Assembly: GCA_034770075.1 (NCBI GenBank)
Contig: CM068384.1
Span: 34,494,414-34,558,413 of the forward strand
Origin: Aralia elata
Lineage: Eukaryota; Streptophyta; Magnoliopsida; Apiales; Araliaceae
Direction of reading: 5' to 3'
Length of the DNA: 64,000 nt
Shown here: positions 43,236 to 55,599 of the stretch, piece by piece
How positions within the stretch are numbered: position 1 is the first letter of the stretch
How the letters are laid out: the number at the start of each line of letters is the position of its first letter
Translations under genes and position numbers: made by a program
The notes under the pieces: model-generated
Seen by the model: the letters and a program-made list of their open reading frames with translations, nothing else
Databases searched by the model: none
What the model was told of the DNA's origin: nothing

Positions 43236-45275
43236 TGTGACGCCCCGAAAATCTACCTGCTAGCTTCTTTTACCCAGGTCAGACTTCGTGCTCACGTGTA
43301 CAACCTTTACATAATGCTATAGAAATTTTAACTTCTAATAATCAGAGTATAATGCGGAAAAATGATAATATTACAATATCATTCGTTCATAGTTATAACA
43401 TTCCTAAATAACTTGTTCTTACACATAAGTCCTAAAAGACTTGCAAACAAATATCCATTTATCTATTCCGAGACTTTCAATATTAGCAACCGAGCAGTTT
43501 CCAGGAAAGAGGGGGCTTTCCATTAAAACGGCGCGCAATTAGATGACCTAACCCCTTTCCTCGTCAGAACTTTCTAGACATTGCCAATAATATTAATCTA
43601 ACATAGTTAAATGACTGCAACATCTACGAACTTAAATATAAAGTACATAATACATTTTCATTCCTATTACATCAAAAGAAAACAACAATAATTATATCTT
43701 TCTTGACCTAACTACTCTTCTTTAACTTTCTCTTTTACTATCAGACTCTTCTGATAATACTTCCTTAGCTGCAAATAGAAATTATTTGCAAGAATGAGCA
43801 TAAAATAGCTCAACAAGTATAAAGATATGAATAAAGGTATATACACACTGTGATTGATTTGAAATAATGGAGTTCAATGATTTTGTGGCTAATAGATTTT
43901 GCCTAACTGAGGGTTGACAACCCTATCTAGAGGATTCGTATCAATCATTTCTGTCAGTATCCTAGGTGTATGCATATCATCCTACTCATGCCCACTACAC
44001 GTTATATCGAGATTTACTAGACATGTATATATAACCCTCAAGGGGTAATTCATCTCAGTTCTAGAAGTCTTACCAAAACAATTTGGTTTGACACAACAAT
44101 TTATGCATTGATAAATGATATCAGCTCAATATCACAAGAATAATAATTTATTTCTTAAGTTATGCTGAATCAAAGAGCAATAGCTTCACAATAATTGATA
44201 AGACAAACGAAATATTTAAACGAATTCGTACAATAGATGTACAAGGAATAGAAAACTTGCTCAAGAGCAGAAATAGAAAACTTGCATTCAATATGAAAAT
44301 TAAATGAAGTTAGAAAACTTGCCTCGTATATCTTTTACAGTTGATATAACGTCTAAACGTTCGTCGTAAATCCTATACGATCATCGGCGTACATAACTAG
44401 TTAAACGTTTAACAAATAACTCTTTTAAGTTTTTATTTCAAGTATTATAACTGCTTATAAATAAGACTCATTATACTATACATCAAATAATTTCAGCATT
44501 ATAACTACATATAAAATGAATATTCATCAACTATATTTAAAATAAATTAAGCATTATAACTGCTTATAAAATGAATATTCTTACTAAATACTTGAAGAAA
44601 ATCGAACATAGTAACTGCTTATAAAAGTATATTTTTAACTTTATAAGAGAAATAAATCGGACATTATAACTGCTTGTAAATAGGACTTTTGTACTATATA
44701 CATAAAATAATTTGGGCATTATAACTACTTGAAAAAGTATATTTTTACTAATACATACATAAAAATGAAAATTATAACCACTAGAGTATACCTCTTGTAG
44801 TTGCTAGCTTTACTTCCAATCGCGTAGCGCTTCGATGCTTCGAAAGTAATTTTTATCTCACAATATCTCTCAGAATATAAATATAGAGTGTTTTTGCTCT
44901 TGAATTTCTCTTGAACATGGTAAGAATTGGATTTATTTTTGATGGATGCTTGAATGAATGAGTTTTTTATAAATGGGGTCTGCGTACCTCGCCTTTCTAA
45001 TTTTCTGATGTAAATTCTATCTCCCTCCTATGTACTTCCCCTTGACTGCTGATCAAGATTTTTGTTTTGTTAAAAAATAGTTTGTAATAGGATTATTATA
45101 GAATTACTCAAGAAATTAGAGCTGAAGAGCAGGAGCATTGAAGACCCGTTTGTAATGAAGTCTGCGTTGAATGTAATAGTTATATTCAAATTTTATTCTT
45201 GCACCCTAGGTTTGACCTTTTGGTTCATAGTGTTCCAATGAACCAAATTAGAATTAAGTCCATAATCATCCCGGA
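43236..45275 (-). mobile_element. Solo-LTR-like insertion, TGTGACGCC family, minus orientation
   Basis: Begins TGTGACGCCCCGAAAATCTA exactly inside the gag/protease frame. Shares ordered blocks with 52228-56225: CTCACGTG near the start, TTTGGTTTGACACAACAATT and ATTTCTTAAGTTATGCTGAA. A TATA box in minus orientation (TTTATAAATGG on plus, about 44965-44976) supports an LTR read to the left. The far end is uncertain because no matching duplication of AGTTC was found. Confidence 0.6.
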
Positions 45276-46035
45276 TAGAATATAGTATTCTATAGATGCA
45301 TACTAATTATATAGTAAATATATTATTATACATGTTGATGTATGTTTAACATGACGCGTATTGTTATATATATATATTTGCATGCGCACTAAACAAGATG
45401 AGACAATTAATAACAAAACCTTCAAAATATAATATATTAAGTTGATTGCGCTCAAAGACATTAGAGAATGTCGAACGTAGCCTTCTAGGATGGTAAAGTG
45501 ATAGAGTATTGAATATTTAATATGAGTTTGTTGTGCATACATAAGGCAAGTATTAAATATTTGAGATTTTTCTTTATTACATTGGATGTTTATAAGGAAC
45601 TGAACAATACCATTTTGTTGTGCACACACAAGGACTGTATTTTTCTCTTAACTTATATGAAAATGTTGGGCTTGACTTAACTTAGATTATTTTAGTTCGG
45701 ATGTGCACACACTTGACCATTATAATCTAAGAGGCAAAATATAAAAGAGTTACATGGAGATGTAATCGACAAAAGTTGTCTACCTTTTGAATAAATATGT
45801 AGTTTGTTGTGTACACACAAGGCTATATATTTATTACAATTGGATCATTTCTCACTAAGTAGATTTTACAAAGTTACGAATACAAGATCTGCCAAACTAT
45901 ATATATAAAGAGGGTTATATAGTTTGAATAAATAGTGGGAGACACCATTTTAATAAAGACCTAAATTAATCTGGTGATTAATAAAAGAATACATGCTAAT
46001 GTTGTTAATTAAATTTCACCTGCAGAATTTTACAA
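45276..46035 (+). other. Non-coding leader upstream of copia 4, with TGTGCACACA repeats
   Basis: No open frame of note. A motif like TTTGTTGTGCACACACAAGG recurs at about 45529, 45615, 45700 (shortened) and 45802, spaced 85-100 bp. A 5' LTR matching 49967-51853 is not present, and no TGGTATCAGAGC primer site was seen before gag, so the 5' end of copia 4 seems deleted or replaced. Confidence 0.45.
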
Positions 46036-46870
46036 ATGGCTAATTCACTATCACTGCGAAGCATACTCGATGCTAACAGATTAACCGGACCGAATTACAC
46101 AGATTGGTTAAGGAATCTGAGAATAGTTCTCACAGCTGAAAAGCTGGCGTATGTCCTTAACTCGCATGTTCCTATAACGGTTGCAGAAGATGCCTTTAAG
46201 GAAGAGCTGACTACTTTTAGAAAGTGGCAGGATGATGCACATGTGGCTTAGTGCATCATGTTAGCATCCATGAGTAATGAGTTATAGCGTCAACATGAGA
46301 AAATGGATGCCCCTACTATGTTGCTGCACCTTCAGGATTTGTATGGTGAGCAAAGTAGGTCAGCTAGATATGAAATATCTAAAGAACTCTTCCGATCTAG
46401 GATGACCGATGGCACTACAGTGCAGACTCATGTCCTAATGATGATCAATCTGATTGACCAGTTGGGACAGCTGGGTTTTATCATGGATGGTGAGTTGAGC
46501 CAAGATCTGATCTTGCAGTCACTCCCGGACTCCTTTTCACAATTTGTTGTGAACTTTCACATGAACAAGCTTGATGTCAGCTTGCCTGAATTGCTTAATA
46601 TGTTGAAAACTGCTGAGAGTCACTTTCTAATGAAGAAAGACAAAGTCTTACTTGTAGACGATTCTTTCAAGAAGCGAAAGAGGGCCAAAGGTTCTTCTAA
46701 AAAGAAGAAAAATCCCAAGAAGGCAAAAGAAAAGGCGAAATCTAAGGACAAGAAAAGGGTTAATGCTGATAGCAAAGGAGTTTGCTTCGACTGCAACAAA
46801 CCTGGATATTGGAAGAGAAACTACAAGGAGTATCTTGCAAAGCAGAAGCAGAAGAAGCTTGGAGAAGCTT
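46036..46870 (+). pseudogene. gag: copia 4 gag
   Basis: MANSLSLRSILDANRLTGPN opens the frame at 46036. A TAG at 46249-46251 and another near 46285 interrupt; from 46303 the frame is open to 47115. Capsid signature: LLHLQDLYGEQSRSARYEIS and LIDQLGQLGFIMDGELSQDL. A Lys-rich stretch (46670-46760) precedes a damaged zinc knuckle, CFDCNKPGYWKRNY, in which the His and last Cys are both Tyr, each one transition away (CAT to TAT, TGC or TGT to TAC or TAT). Confidence 0.9.
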
Positions 46871-47982
46871 CAGCTTCAGCTACTGATACAGGTTTGTTTA
46901 TGATTGAAATAAATCTTTCTGTAAGTCAAAGTTCTACTTGGGTATTGGATACCGACTGTGGTTCTCACATATGCAATTCTTTGCAGGGACTAAGTAGAAG
47001 TAGAAAGCTGAACAAAGGAGAAGTCACTCTGCGTGTGGGGAATAGAGCAAATGTTGCTGCATTAGGCGTAGGAACTTATTGTTTAGCTGGCCTTGTAGCA
47101 AATCAATTAATTTAATAAGTTGTTATTATGTTCCAGTTCTTATTAGAATCATTATTTCAATTCCATTGTTGGGCAAGGAAGGTTTTAATATTATAATAAA
47201 GAACAATAGTTGTTCTATTTATAATGACAATATTTTGTATGGAATTGGTAGATTAATTGATGGTCTTTACGTACTTGACTCACATGAAAATATTTTGCAA
47301 ATTGAACAAACTAATAAAAGGAAAAGAGATGATGTGAATCATACCTTTGTATGGCATTGCAGACTCGGGTCATATTAATGAAACAAGACTAAACAAGTTA
47401 CATAAAGATGGGCTTTTAGAGTCATTTAATTTTGAATCATATCCAACTTGTGAATCTTGTCTTATGGGAAAGATGACTAAATCTCCATTTAGTGGACATG
47501 GAGAAAGAGTTACAGGATTGTTAGAGTTGCTATACACAGATGTATATGGACCAATGACAATACATGCACAAGAAGGGTATTCTTATTTCATTACTTTCAC
47601 TGATGATCATTCGAGATTTGGATATATGTATTTGATGAAATACAAATCTAAATCATTTGAAAGGTTCAAAGAATTTAGAAGTAAAGTAGAGAAACAAACT
47701 GGTAAAAATATTAAAATTCTTCGATCAGATCGAGGAGGTGAATACTTAAGCAGTGAGTTTGTTAATCATCTCAAAGAAAATGATATTTTCTCACAATGGA
47801 CGCCTCCTAATACACCACAGCTTAACGATGTCTCTAAAAGGAGAAATCGTACCTTGTTGGACATGGTGCGGTCCATGATGACTTTTACCGATCTTCCAAT
47901 ATCCTTCTGGGGTTTTGCCCTAGAGACGGCTGCGTATCTACTAAATAAGGTCCCCTTGAAATCCATCCCTAAGACTCCCTAA
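46871..47982 (+). pseudogene. pol: copia 4 protease and integrase
   Basis: The protease site reads WVLDTDCGSHICN (about 46939-46977): the family sequence is Asp-Thr-Gly here, so Gly has become Asp. A frameshift and stop near 47115 and another shift near 47345 follow. The pre-integrase zinc residues (CESCLMGKM) and the integrase core are present: YTDVYGPM, LRSDRGGEYL, then DVSKRRNRT, where the third catalytic Glu is Lys (codon 47836-47838) and the preceding Gly is Asp (47827-47829), both single G-to-A changes. The frame ends at a stop at 47980-47982. Integrase would be inactive. Confidence 0.9.
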
Positions 47983-49966
47983 TCTTAATCATGTTAAGAT
48001 TTGGGGATGTCCAGCTTATGTGAAAAAGTTTCAGAATGATAAGCTTGAGATAAGATCTGATAAGTGCAGATTTATGGGATATCCTAAAGAAAGTTTAGGA
48101 TACTATTTCTATAATCCTACTGAGCAAAAGGTGTTTGTTGCAAAACACGCTACTTTCTTAGAAAGGGAGTTTATCCTTGAAGGGGTTAGTGGGAGGAAAA
48201 TAGATCTTGAAAAAGTTCAAGAACTACAAACCACTACATGTCAAGTGGATGAACCTGGTCAAGTATAGATACCTTTTGTACCACAACCAAGTTGTAAATC
48301 TGGAAGAGTATAGAAGATACCTGAAATGTATGGATTCATCATGGATGATGATGATAAGGTGCGCATCATAGAAGATGATGATCCAATAATACGATGAGGC
48401 AATGAGTAGTAAAAACTCAGAGAAATGGCAAAGTGCAATGAAATTCGAAATGGACTCCATGTATGAGAACCAAGTATGGACTTTGGTTACTCCACCGGAA
48501 GGCATAATGCCTATAGGGTGTAAATGGGTTTTTAAAAGAAAGACTGGAGTAGATGGCAAGGTACAGACCTATAAGGCCAGACTGGTGGTAAAAGGTTTCA
48601 AACAAAGGCAAGGAGTTGACTGTGACGAATCATTCTCACCAGTTGCAATGCTCAAGTCCATTCAGATTTTGCTTGCGATTGCAACTTACTATGACTACGA
48701 GATCTAGCAAATGGACGTGAAAACGGCCTTCCTCAATGGGAAACTAGAAGAGGATGTATACATGATACAACCAGACAGATTTGTTTCAAAAGTTAGAATA
48801 AATCAAGTTTGTAAACTACAACGATCCATTTATGGATTGAAGCAAGTTTCTCGTAGATGGAACATCCGTTTTGATGAGACAATCAAAGAGTTTGATTTTA
48901 TCAAATAAGGATGAACTTTGTGTATATAAAAAGGTTAGTGGGAGTGTTGTAACATTCCTGGTATTATATGTTGATGATATATTACTTATAGGGAATGACA
49001 TTCTAATGCTACAATCAATAAATATATGGTTGTCTAAACACTTCTCCATGAAGAACTTGGGAGAATCATCCTATATATTAGGGATAAAAATATATAGAGA
49101 TAGATCTAAAAGGATGCTCGACTTGACCCAAGGAACGTACATGGAATTGATGCTAAAGAAGTTTAGCATGTCCGACTCCAAGAGAGGACTCATACCGATG
49201 AGTTTTGGAGTGAATCTCTCCAATAAAATGTCCCCAAAGACACCTGAAGAGAGAGATCGCATGAGTAAGACTCCTTATGCTTCGGGAATAGGGTCTATCA
49301 TGTATGGGATGATATGTACGAGACCTGATGTTGCGTATGCACTTAGAGTGACAAGCAGATATCAGTTAAATCTTGGAGAAGAACACTAGAAAGTGGTGAA
49401 AATATCATAAAGTACTTAAGAAGAACTAAGAATGTGTTTCTAGTGTATGGTGGGTCTGATTTGAAACTAGAGGGCTATACAGACTCAAGTTTTCAGACTA
49501 ACCAAGACGACATCAAATCCACCTTAGGTTATGTCTTTATCCTAAACGGTGGTACAATAAGTTGGAAAAGTTCTAAGCAACACACGGTTGATGATTCAAT
49601 GACAGAAGCAAAGTACATAGCTGTAAATGAAGCTGCAAAGGAAGCTATTTAGATGAAGAAGTTCATTAATGAACTTGGAGTAGTTCCTAGCATACAAGGA
49701 CCAGTGCCTGTATATTGTGACAACACTAGAGCTATTGTACAAGACAAGGAACCGAGGTCTCATCATTAATCCAAGCATGTGTTGTGACGTTTACATTTAA
49801 TTAGAGAAATCATTGAAAGTAGAGATGTCACCTTAGAGAGAGTGGACTCTCAGAATAACATTACAGATCCATTTGCTAAAACGTTAACTCAACAATAGTT
49901 TGATCGTCACTTAGAGAAGATGAGTATTAGATACTAGGGTGATTGACTTTAGTGCAAGTGGAAGAT
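47983..49966 (+). pseudogene. pol: copia 4 reverse transcriptase and RNase H
   Basis: After the integrase C-terminal part (KSLGYYFYNPTEQKVFVA-like, 48020-48268) and two frame breaks, reverse transcriptase reads WQSAMKFEMDSMYENQVW, GCKWVFKRKTGVDGKV, YKARLVVKGFKQRQGVD, then a TAG at 48706 before QMDVKTAFLNGKLEEDVY and RSIYGLKQVSRRWN. A stop at 48906 and a small deletion precede LYVDDILLIGND (about 48964-48999). RNase H: LEGYTDSSFQTNQDDIKST and SMTEAKYIAVNEAAKEA, then a TAG at 49650 and DNTRAIVQDKEPRSHH. The final part before the LTR (about 49840-49960) contains ITDPFAKTLTQQ. Confidence 0.9.
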
Positions 49967-51300
49967 TGAAAGTAGTATGCCCTCAAGCCAATCACATTTT
50001 ATGTGATGAGTATTTACTTTGTAATCTTATTCATTTATTAATAAGAAAATTTATTTAATAAAAGGCATTTTTTATCCATGTTAATTAGTTGAATTAATAA
50101 ATGAGATAAACTCATAGTTTTCGAGCAATGCTTTTGGAATCATGATGTTGATCATGCTAATGAGATCTAAATTCAAGATAGCTCAAAACTAAAATGTTCC
50201 TAATCGTTGGATCACTAATGTGGGGTTACTGATTCCGGATAGATTAATACATACTATACTTGCTCTGTTGAAGAGGATGATTGATCTCATAATCATTTGT
50301 GTGGAGACACTAAAGCAAGTATGTAGGTGCTTATTAGAGAATAAGTTCACTGAACGTGAGTTGAATAAAGGAACCCTAATGGAGTTTTACTTGTCTGCCA
50401 ATAGGTGTTCCTAAAGTGATAGTAGTATAAGTGATCATTGGACTTGAGATCATCATAGTATCTTGTATATACTGAGTTATGTTTTGTCATATTCCTTAAT
50501 ACTCTAGGGTTTGTTGTAGGGTATGTTCAGATATAATATAGTATATATGGAGATAGGTGAATGATTTACAAAAGATCTACCACTTCCAGTAAAGATAGAG
50601 AATATCCTATGTGATTCGATAAAGTGACAACTCAGAAATCCCTGGCCAGGGTTCTAATTTACAATAACTAAAGTTGTGTATTTTAGAATCGAAATACATA
50701 TAATCAAATAAATAAAACTTGACAGTAATTCCATGTTTTATATTTGATTAAGATATTGTATGGAAGAAGGATTGAATTGTACGGTAACTATTTACGGAAT
50801 AGGTTCTTTGTATTCTTTGTGATAATTCTTTATGATTGAATGTTGAATTAATATTATTCGGATAGTCATGATGCATTATTTATAATATGTCATTCATGAT
50901 GTAGAATAAATATTATTTATTTATATTTGAATTAAAGGAGTTTAATTCATTATAAATAATATTTAGAATGGTTCTAATTTATTTATTCTACTTACCGACT
51001 TAATATTGAACCTAGAGAGTCACACCATAAAAGGGAGAAATATGATTTTACAAGTGATTGACTTAATGATAATAAATTAAGTGTATTTAATTTATTAGTG
51101 GAATAAATTAAATAACTTAATATTTATAATTAAGTATTTAGAGAAATACTGAATTATAAATTAATAAGAGTAGTCATCATCTTATTATTATTATTATTAT
51201 TAAATTGACTAAATAATAATAATATAGTATTTGGAGAAATATTAATATTTATAATTATGTATTTGGAGAAATACTAGATTATAAATAAATAAGAGGAGTC

Positions 51301-51355
<55 letters not shown>

Positions 51356-51853
51356 AGTTCTTAATTAGATTGGGAATTAAATTAAAACCCTAATTTTTAA
51401 ATGGTTTAGAAATTGGGTTAGTCTATAAATAAGAGGAGTCTTATTATGTGATAGATTAATGCTAATGCAACTTGCATCTCTATTGCAAGTATTCTCAAAA
51501 TCCTAAGATATTAGAATAGAGAGAATTAGGGCTAGCCACCCAAGATCTAGTAGAATCTAAAATCATATCTTCAATCAGTTTCTCTTGGTGGATCACCTCT
51601 TGGGCGTTGTACACTTTGAGTAACGAACGTTTGATCCGAGGATTGGAGAGATTGTGAATGAGCAAAGATTGGAATTTGAAGATTGCATCAAGGCGTTGTT
51701 CTTCTTCAAAGATATATCTTTTATCCTTACTCAATTAATGATGTTGCATAAAGTGATTCCTAGGATTGTAGAAATTTTTTAATTCCGTTTATGCCATGCT
51801 TCCGCTGTTTACAATATGATTGTATGCTTTGATATTGTTTCTCCAAACCTACA
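49967..51853 (+). repeat. 3' LTR of copia 4
   Basis: Preceded by the purine-rich GCAAGTGGAAGAT. Starts TGAAAGTAGTATGCCCTCAA; the end is placed at CAAACCTACA by comparison with the second copy. A TATA box, TCTATAAATAAGAGGAG, lies at 51421-51437. An expanded (TTA)n run sits at 51301-51352. The last 50 bp contain CATGCTTCCGCTG, as in many plant copia LTRs. Confidence 0.82.
51301..51352. repeat. (TTA)n microsatellite inside the copia 4 LTR
   Basis: About 17 uninterrupted TTA/ATT units after GAGGAGTC. The sister LTR has only a short, broken version at 58203-58229, so this is a local expansion. Confidence 0.9.
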
Positions 51854-52227
51854 TCTAAGTGGGTGGAAGCTAAAGCCAACAAGACTGATGATTTTAAAGT
51901 TGTTGCAGATTTTGTCAAATCTAACATATTTTTCAAGTTTGGGACTCTTAGAGCCATCATCAACGATAGAGGAACTCACTTTTACAACAGGATGCTAGCC
52001 ATACTTTTCAATAAATATAATATGATGCATAAGATTTCTACATCTTATCAATCACAAAGCAATGACCAGGCTGAGATATCCAACCATGAGGTGAAGTCCA
52101 TTCTAGAGAAAGTCATCAAGTCAAACAGAAAAGATTGGAGTTTAAGGTTAGAAGATGTACTTTGGGCGTATAGAATTGCTTATAAAACCCCATTGGTATG
52201 TCACTGTATAGGATAATGTATGGGAAA
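51854..52227 (+). pseudogene. pol: gypsy (Athila/Tat type) integrase, first segment
   Basis: Begins in the integrase core with SKWVEAKANKTDDFKVVADF, the position just after the second catalytic Asp region begins, and goes on RAIINDRGTHFYN (the Asp of the second DDE position), YMMHKISTSYQSQSNDQAEI-like, WSLRLEDVLWAYRIAYKTPL and MYGK, where a solo LTR is inserted. In the usual N-G-Q-A/V-E motif Gly is Asp (SNDQAEISN), again a G-to-A change; the catalytic Glu is kept. It may belong to the element whose gag ends at 43235. Confidence 0.88.
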
Positions 52228-53519
52228 TGTGACGCCCCCAAATCTCTACACTCCCCTGTAGCAGATCTGGTGCTCACGTGGAACTATACAACTGTAAATA
52301 CTCAATAATATATGACTTCTATCTATCCAAGGTTCACAGTATCCCATAACAGGTACTAGTTCTGGCCAGAACGTTGTCTGTGTTTGGATACCCTCACTTA
52401 GATATATAGATTCATATCTTATGAATATCTCTTTCATATCAATATTCCCTATCTATCTGACATTCACAGTATTAATGATAAGATTGTCCATAGAACTGAG
52501 GGGCGCATTCCGGTAAAGATGGCACCTTACCGGCGCTCATTAAGTGTAACCCCAGAGCTTATAGGACTCTCAACATCATTTAGATACCCTCATTCAGATG
52601 TATAGTTCATATAGATACTGTATTTAACTTAGTACAACTATTCTAAAGAATTTAAAGATTAGAGTATAACGCATTCTATGACATAAAGGATCATAATATA
52701 TTACATATCATTTGGTTCGGTTACATCATTCGTTATACTAAGTTATTACAACAACAAGTCTTTAAAAGACTTAAAGTATTCAACAACAGAAATTAAAGCT
52801 AATAAGCATGGCTTTTTCCCTTGTTAGTCCCAGACGTGCCAGGGATATCATTTAAAGCTGCAAAAGAAGATATGCGCAAGAATGAGCTACAAATGCTCAA
52901 CAAGTTCATTTGGATATGTAAACACCATGTGTTTGATTTGAAAGATGTCAATGATGTATACTGAGGGTTCTGTACATGAACCATATATTTCAATTAGTTC
53001 TATCAGTCTTCAATGACTTAGAACCATTTGATTTCAGATATCTGGTAGGGGATCAGCCTCACCAATATCCTAGGAGTATGCATATCATCCTACCATTTGT
53101 GGTCAATATATAATCGACATTTATTGGCCTTCCTATGAAGGCATTTCCATTTTCTCAGTATAAGATGTCTTACCAAACAATTTGGTTTGACACAACAATT
53201 TACATTCGAATAAACAATATATGAATAATGATTCATTTCTTAAGTTATGCTGAACAAGAAGCAATAACTTCACAATAAGCGATAGCAAGATATAGAAGAC
53301 TTGCATAAATATAAATTGAATAAGGTTAGGACACTTGCCTTAGCGTAGTTTCGTTAAAATTTAAGACAGTTGGTCAACGTACGTAGTCTACGTATACCAA
53401 TAATAAGTGTTAGCACGTATATAAACATGTAGTACGCTAATCTAGACAAGTTTCATTAAGGTTCGACGTTGATTCGGTATCTCGGTCGCGTCTTTAATGG
53501 CTAAACACATAGATTATTC

Positions 53520-54320
53520 GATAAAACTTCATTTGGAAGTCTAATTATTAATCTAAATAATTTAATTATTATTTATAATACTTTTGGAAGCTTAATTTTA
53601 TTTTTAAATAATTTTTATAAGCTTGGAAGTATTTTTAAATAATTTTACAAGTTTAGGAATATTTTTAAATGATTTAATTATCATTTAGAATAATTTTAAA
53701 ACATTTAATATGTTATTTAAATAATTTATTTGTCATTTAGAATATTTTTAGATATTTAAAATATTATTTAAATAATTTATTTATCATTTATACTATTTTT
53801 AGAAAGATAGAATATTATTTAAATGATTTATTTTATCATTAATAATATTTTTAAACTTTATTTCATCATTAAAATAATTTATTTATTACTTATAATAATT
53901 TTCAAAACTTAATTTAATATTTAAATGATTTAATTATCATTTATAACATTTTTAAATATTTAATATATTATTTAAATGATTTATTTATCATTTATAATAT
54001 TTAAATATTTAATATTTTATTTAATTATTATATATAATAATTTTATTTATCTTAATATCATTTTTAAATAATTTATATAATTATTTAATAATTTAATATC
54101 ATTTTTAAATAATTAAAACAATTATTAAATGATTTATCATAATTATTATTTATATTTAATTAAATTAAATAATAATTCAGAAATATATAAAAATATTAAA
54201 AATAATTTTTTTATAAATAAAAATTAATTTTCAGATTTATTTATTAATTATTAATAATTATTTAATATTAATTCATTATTTTATAATTTATTTAATTAAT
54301 TTTTATTTAATTTTATTGAA
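53520..54320. repeat. Extremely AT-rich degenerate tandem repeat within the solo LTR
   Basis: Units of about 40-60 bp of the form ATTTAAATGATTTATTTATC followed by ATTTATAATATTTTTA repeat with drift for 800 bp, almost without G or C. No coding potential. Confidence 0.6.
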
Positions 54321-54419
54321 AATCCGTCGCTAAAGGGCTTTAGCGACAGTCTTCATAATTTCTTAGGTTTCTGGGTTTTCACATGCATTTCGTCGCTAAA
54401 GGTGTTCTTCATGAAGAAC

Positions 54420-54910
54420 AGTTGGTCATGGTCCAACATGGACTTTTGACCTTAAATTAATCTCAGCTGGTTTGATGTTTGTGTTTGATTTTTGTTTATT
54501 GTTATAGCCAACATGGCAGTGTACAACGACATATCAAATTTCATCTCAAATTATATCATATCATGCTCTAAATTTGATGGTCAAACGACCGGGTTCAAAC
54601 TGTTCTTGAGTTTCTGGGTTACCCAGAAACTCAGTCAGTCATGGTCGGTCAACGCATTTTGACCATGAATAACTTTGATTCTGTGTTTGCTAAATGTGTT
54701 TTGATGCTTCAAGATTGTAGTTTACATACCAAAGAACATGTTTATATCAAGAAATAACATATTAAATATCATCTAGGCAAGATCTGGGTTGATCAAAAGT
54801 CTGACATCAAAATGTCAGACATTCATATGATTTCCGGGTTACCCAGAAATCAGTCCCCCATGGTCGGTCAATGGGTTTTGACCATTAATAACTTTCATCC
54901 TAGAGATAAT
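54420..54910. repeat. Three diverged repeats with TGGTCGGTCAA and palindromic TGGGTTACCCA
   Basis: GGTCATGGTC or CATGGTCGGTCAA followed by TTTTGACCATTAATAACTTT-like sequence recurs at about 54426, 54641 and 54859, spaced 215-218 bp. Two copies are preceded by the palindrome TTTCTGGGTTACCCAGAAA (54616 and 54831, the second with one change). Confidence 0.7.
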
Positions 54911-55599
54911 TTAACCATTCTACCAATTGGATCTTAAAGCTAACATGGCCTACTACTGATTCATGCTTTAAAACCCATCAAACAAACATTTTAAGCCGAT
55001 CAAAAGCTCTGACAAAAAGGCCTGTCAGACTGTTCTTGACTGCCAAGAACAGTTTGCTATTTTGGCTTGATTTTCATATCTAAATGTTATGTAAACATGT
55101 TTTAATCGCCCAGATCACTTAATTACATATTAACAAGTATTCCTAAACACTAAAACATAACATCACATTCCAACTTAAAGATCTAGCAACAAATTAGGGT
55201 TTATGCACCTTTTTCTTCAAATTTTGATTTCTGGCTTTTGATTCTGAGCTTGTGGTTGCTAGGGCTTGTTTAGGCTGGTAATATAAGTGTATAGGTTCAC
55301 AATTTCGTAGGTTTTAACATCAGCATCTCATTCTATTTATAGTGACTTGAAATTAGGGTTTCCTAGCTAATTTCCAAACTTTTGCCTCCTAAAAGATCCT
55401 AGACTTGGGACTTGTGCTACTCAAGTCTGATCTTGGGCACCTACTTGTGCTGGAGTGTGTCAAGCACAAGCTTGCACACTCCTAGCTCAATTTTCATTGG
55501 TTTAAATTTGATTTTTCATTTATTTACTTACTAATTAAAATTAGATTTTTGGTAATCATGATTAGGGTGTTAATTTAGGTTTAGTAATACCTTAATTAA

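Larger units (their letters stand above)
46036..51853 (+). mobile_element. Ty1/copia retrotransposon 4 (5' LTR missing)
   Basis: Gag, protease, integrase, reverse transcriptase and RNase H in copia order, followed by a 1.9-kb 3' LTR (49967-51853). A second 3' end of the same family is at 56905-58813. Immediately right of the LTR the gypsy integrase sequence starts (SKWVEAKA, 51854), so the element sits inside a gypsy pol. The left boundary and the target duplication were not found. Confidence 0.88.

Noticed and set aside
50220..50414. 64-codon frame in the copia 4 LTR
   Set aside because: Inside an LTR; the equivalent position in the sister LTR (57300-57480) is not open.
43236..51853. Treating the gag at 41485-43235 and the integrase at 51854-56700 as one proven element
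   Set aside because: They are of compatible lineage and order, but the protease and reverse transcriptase are missing between them and the junction near 45.3-46.0 kb is not resolved, so continuity is only a possibility.
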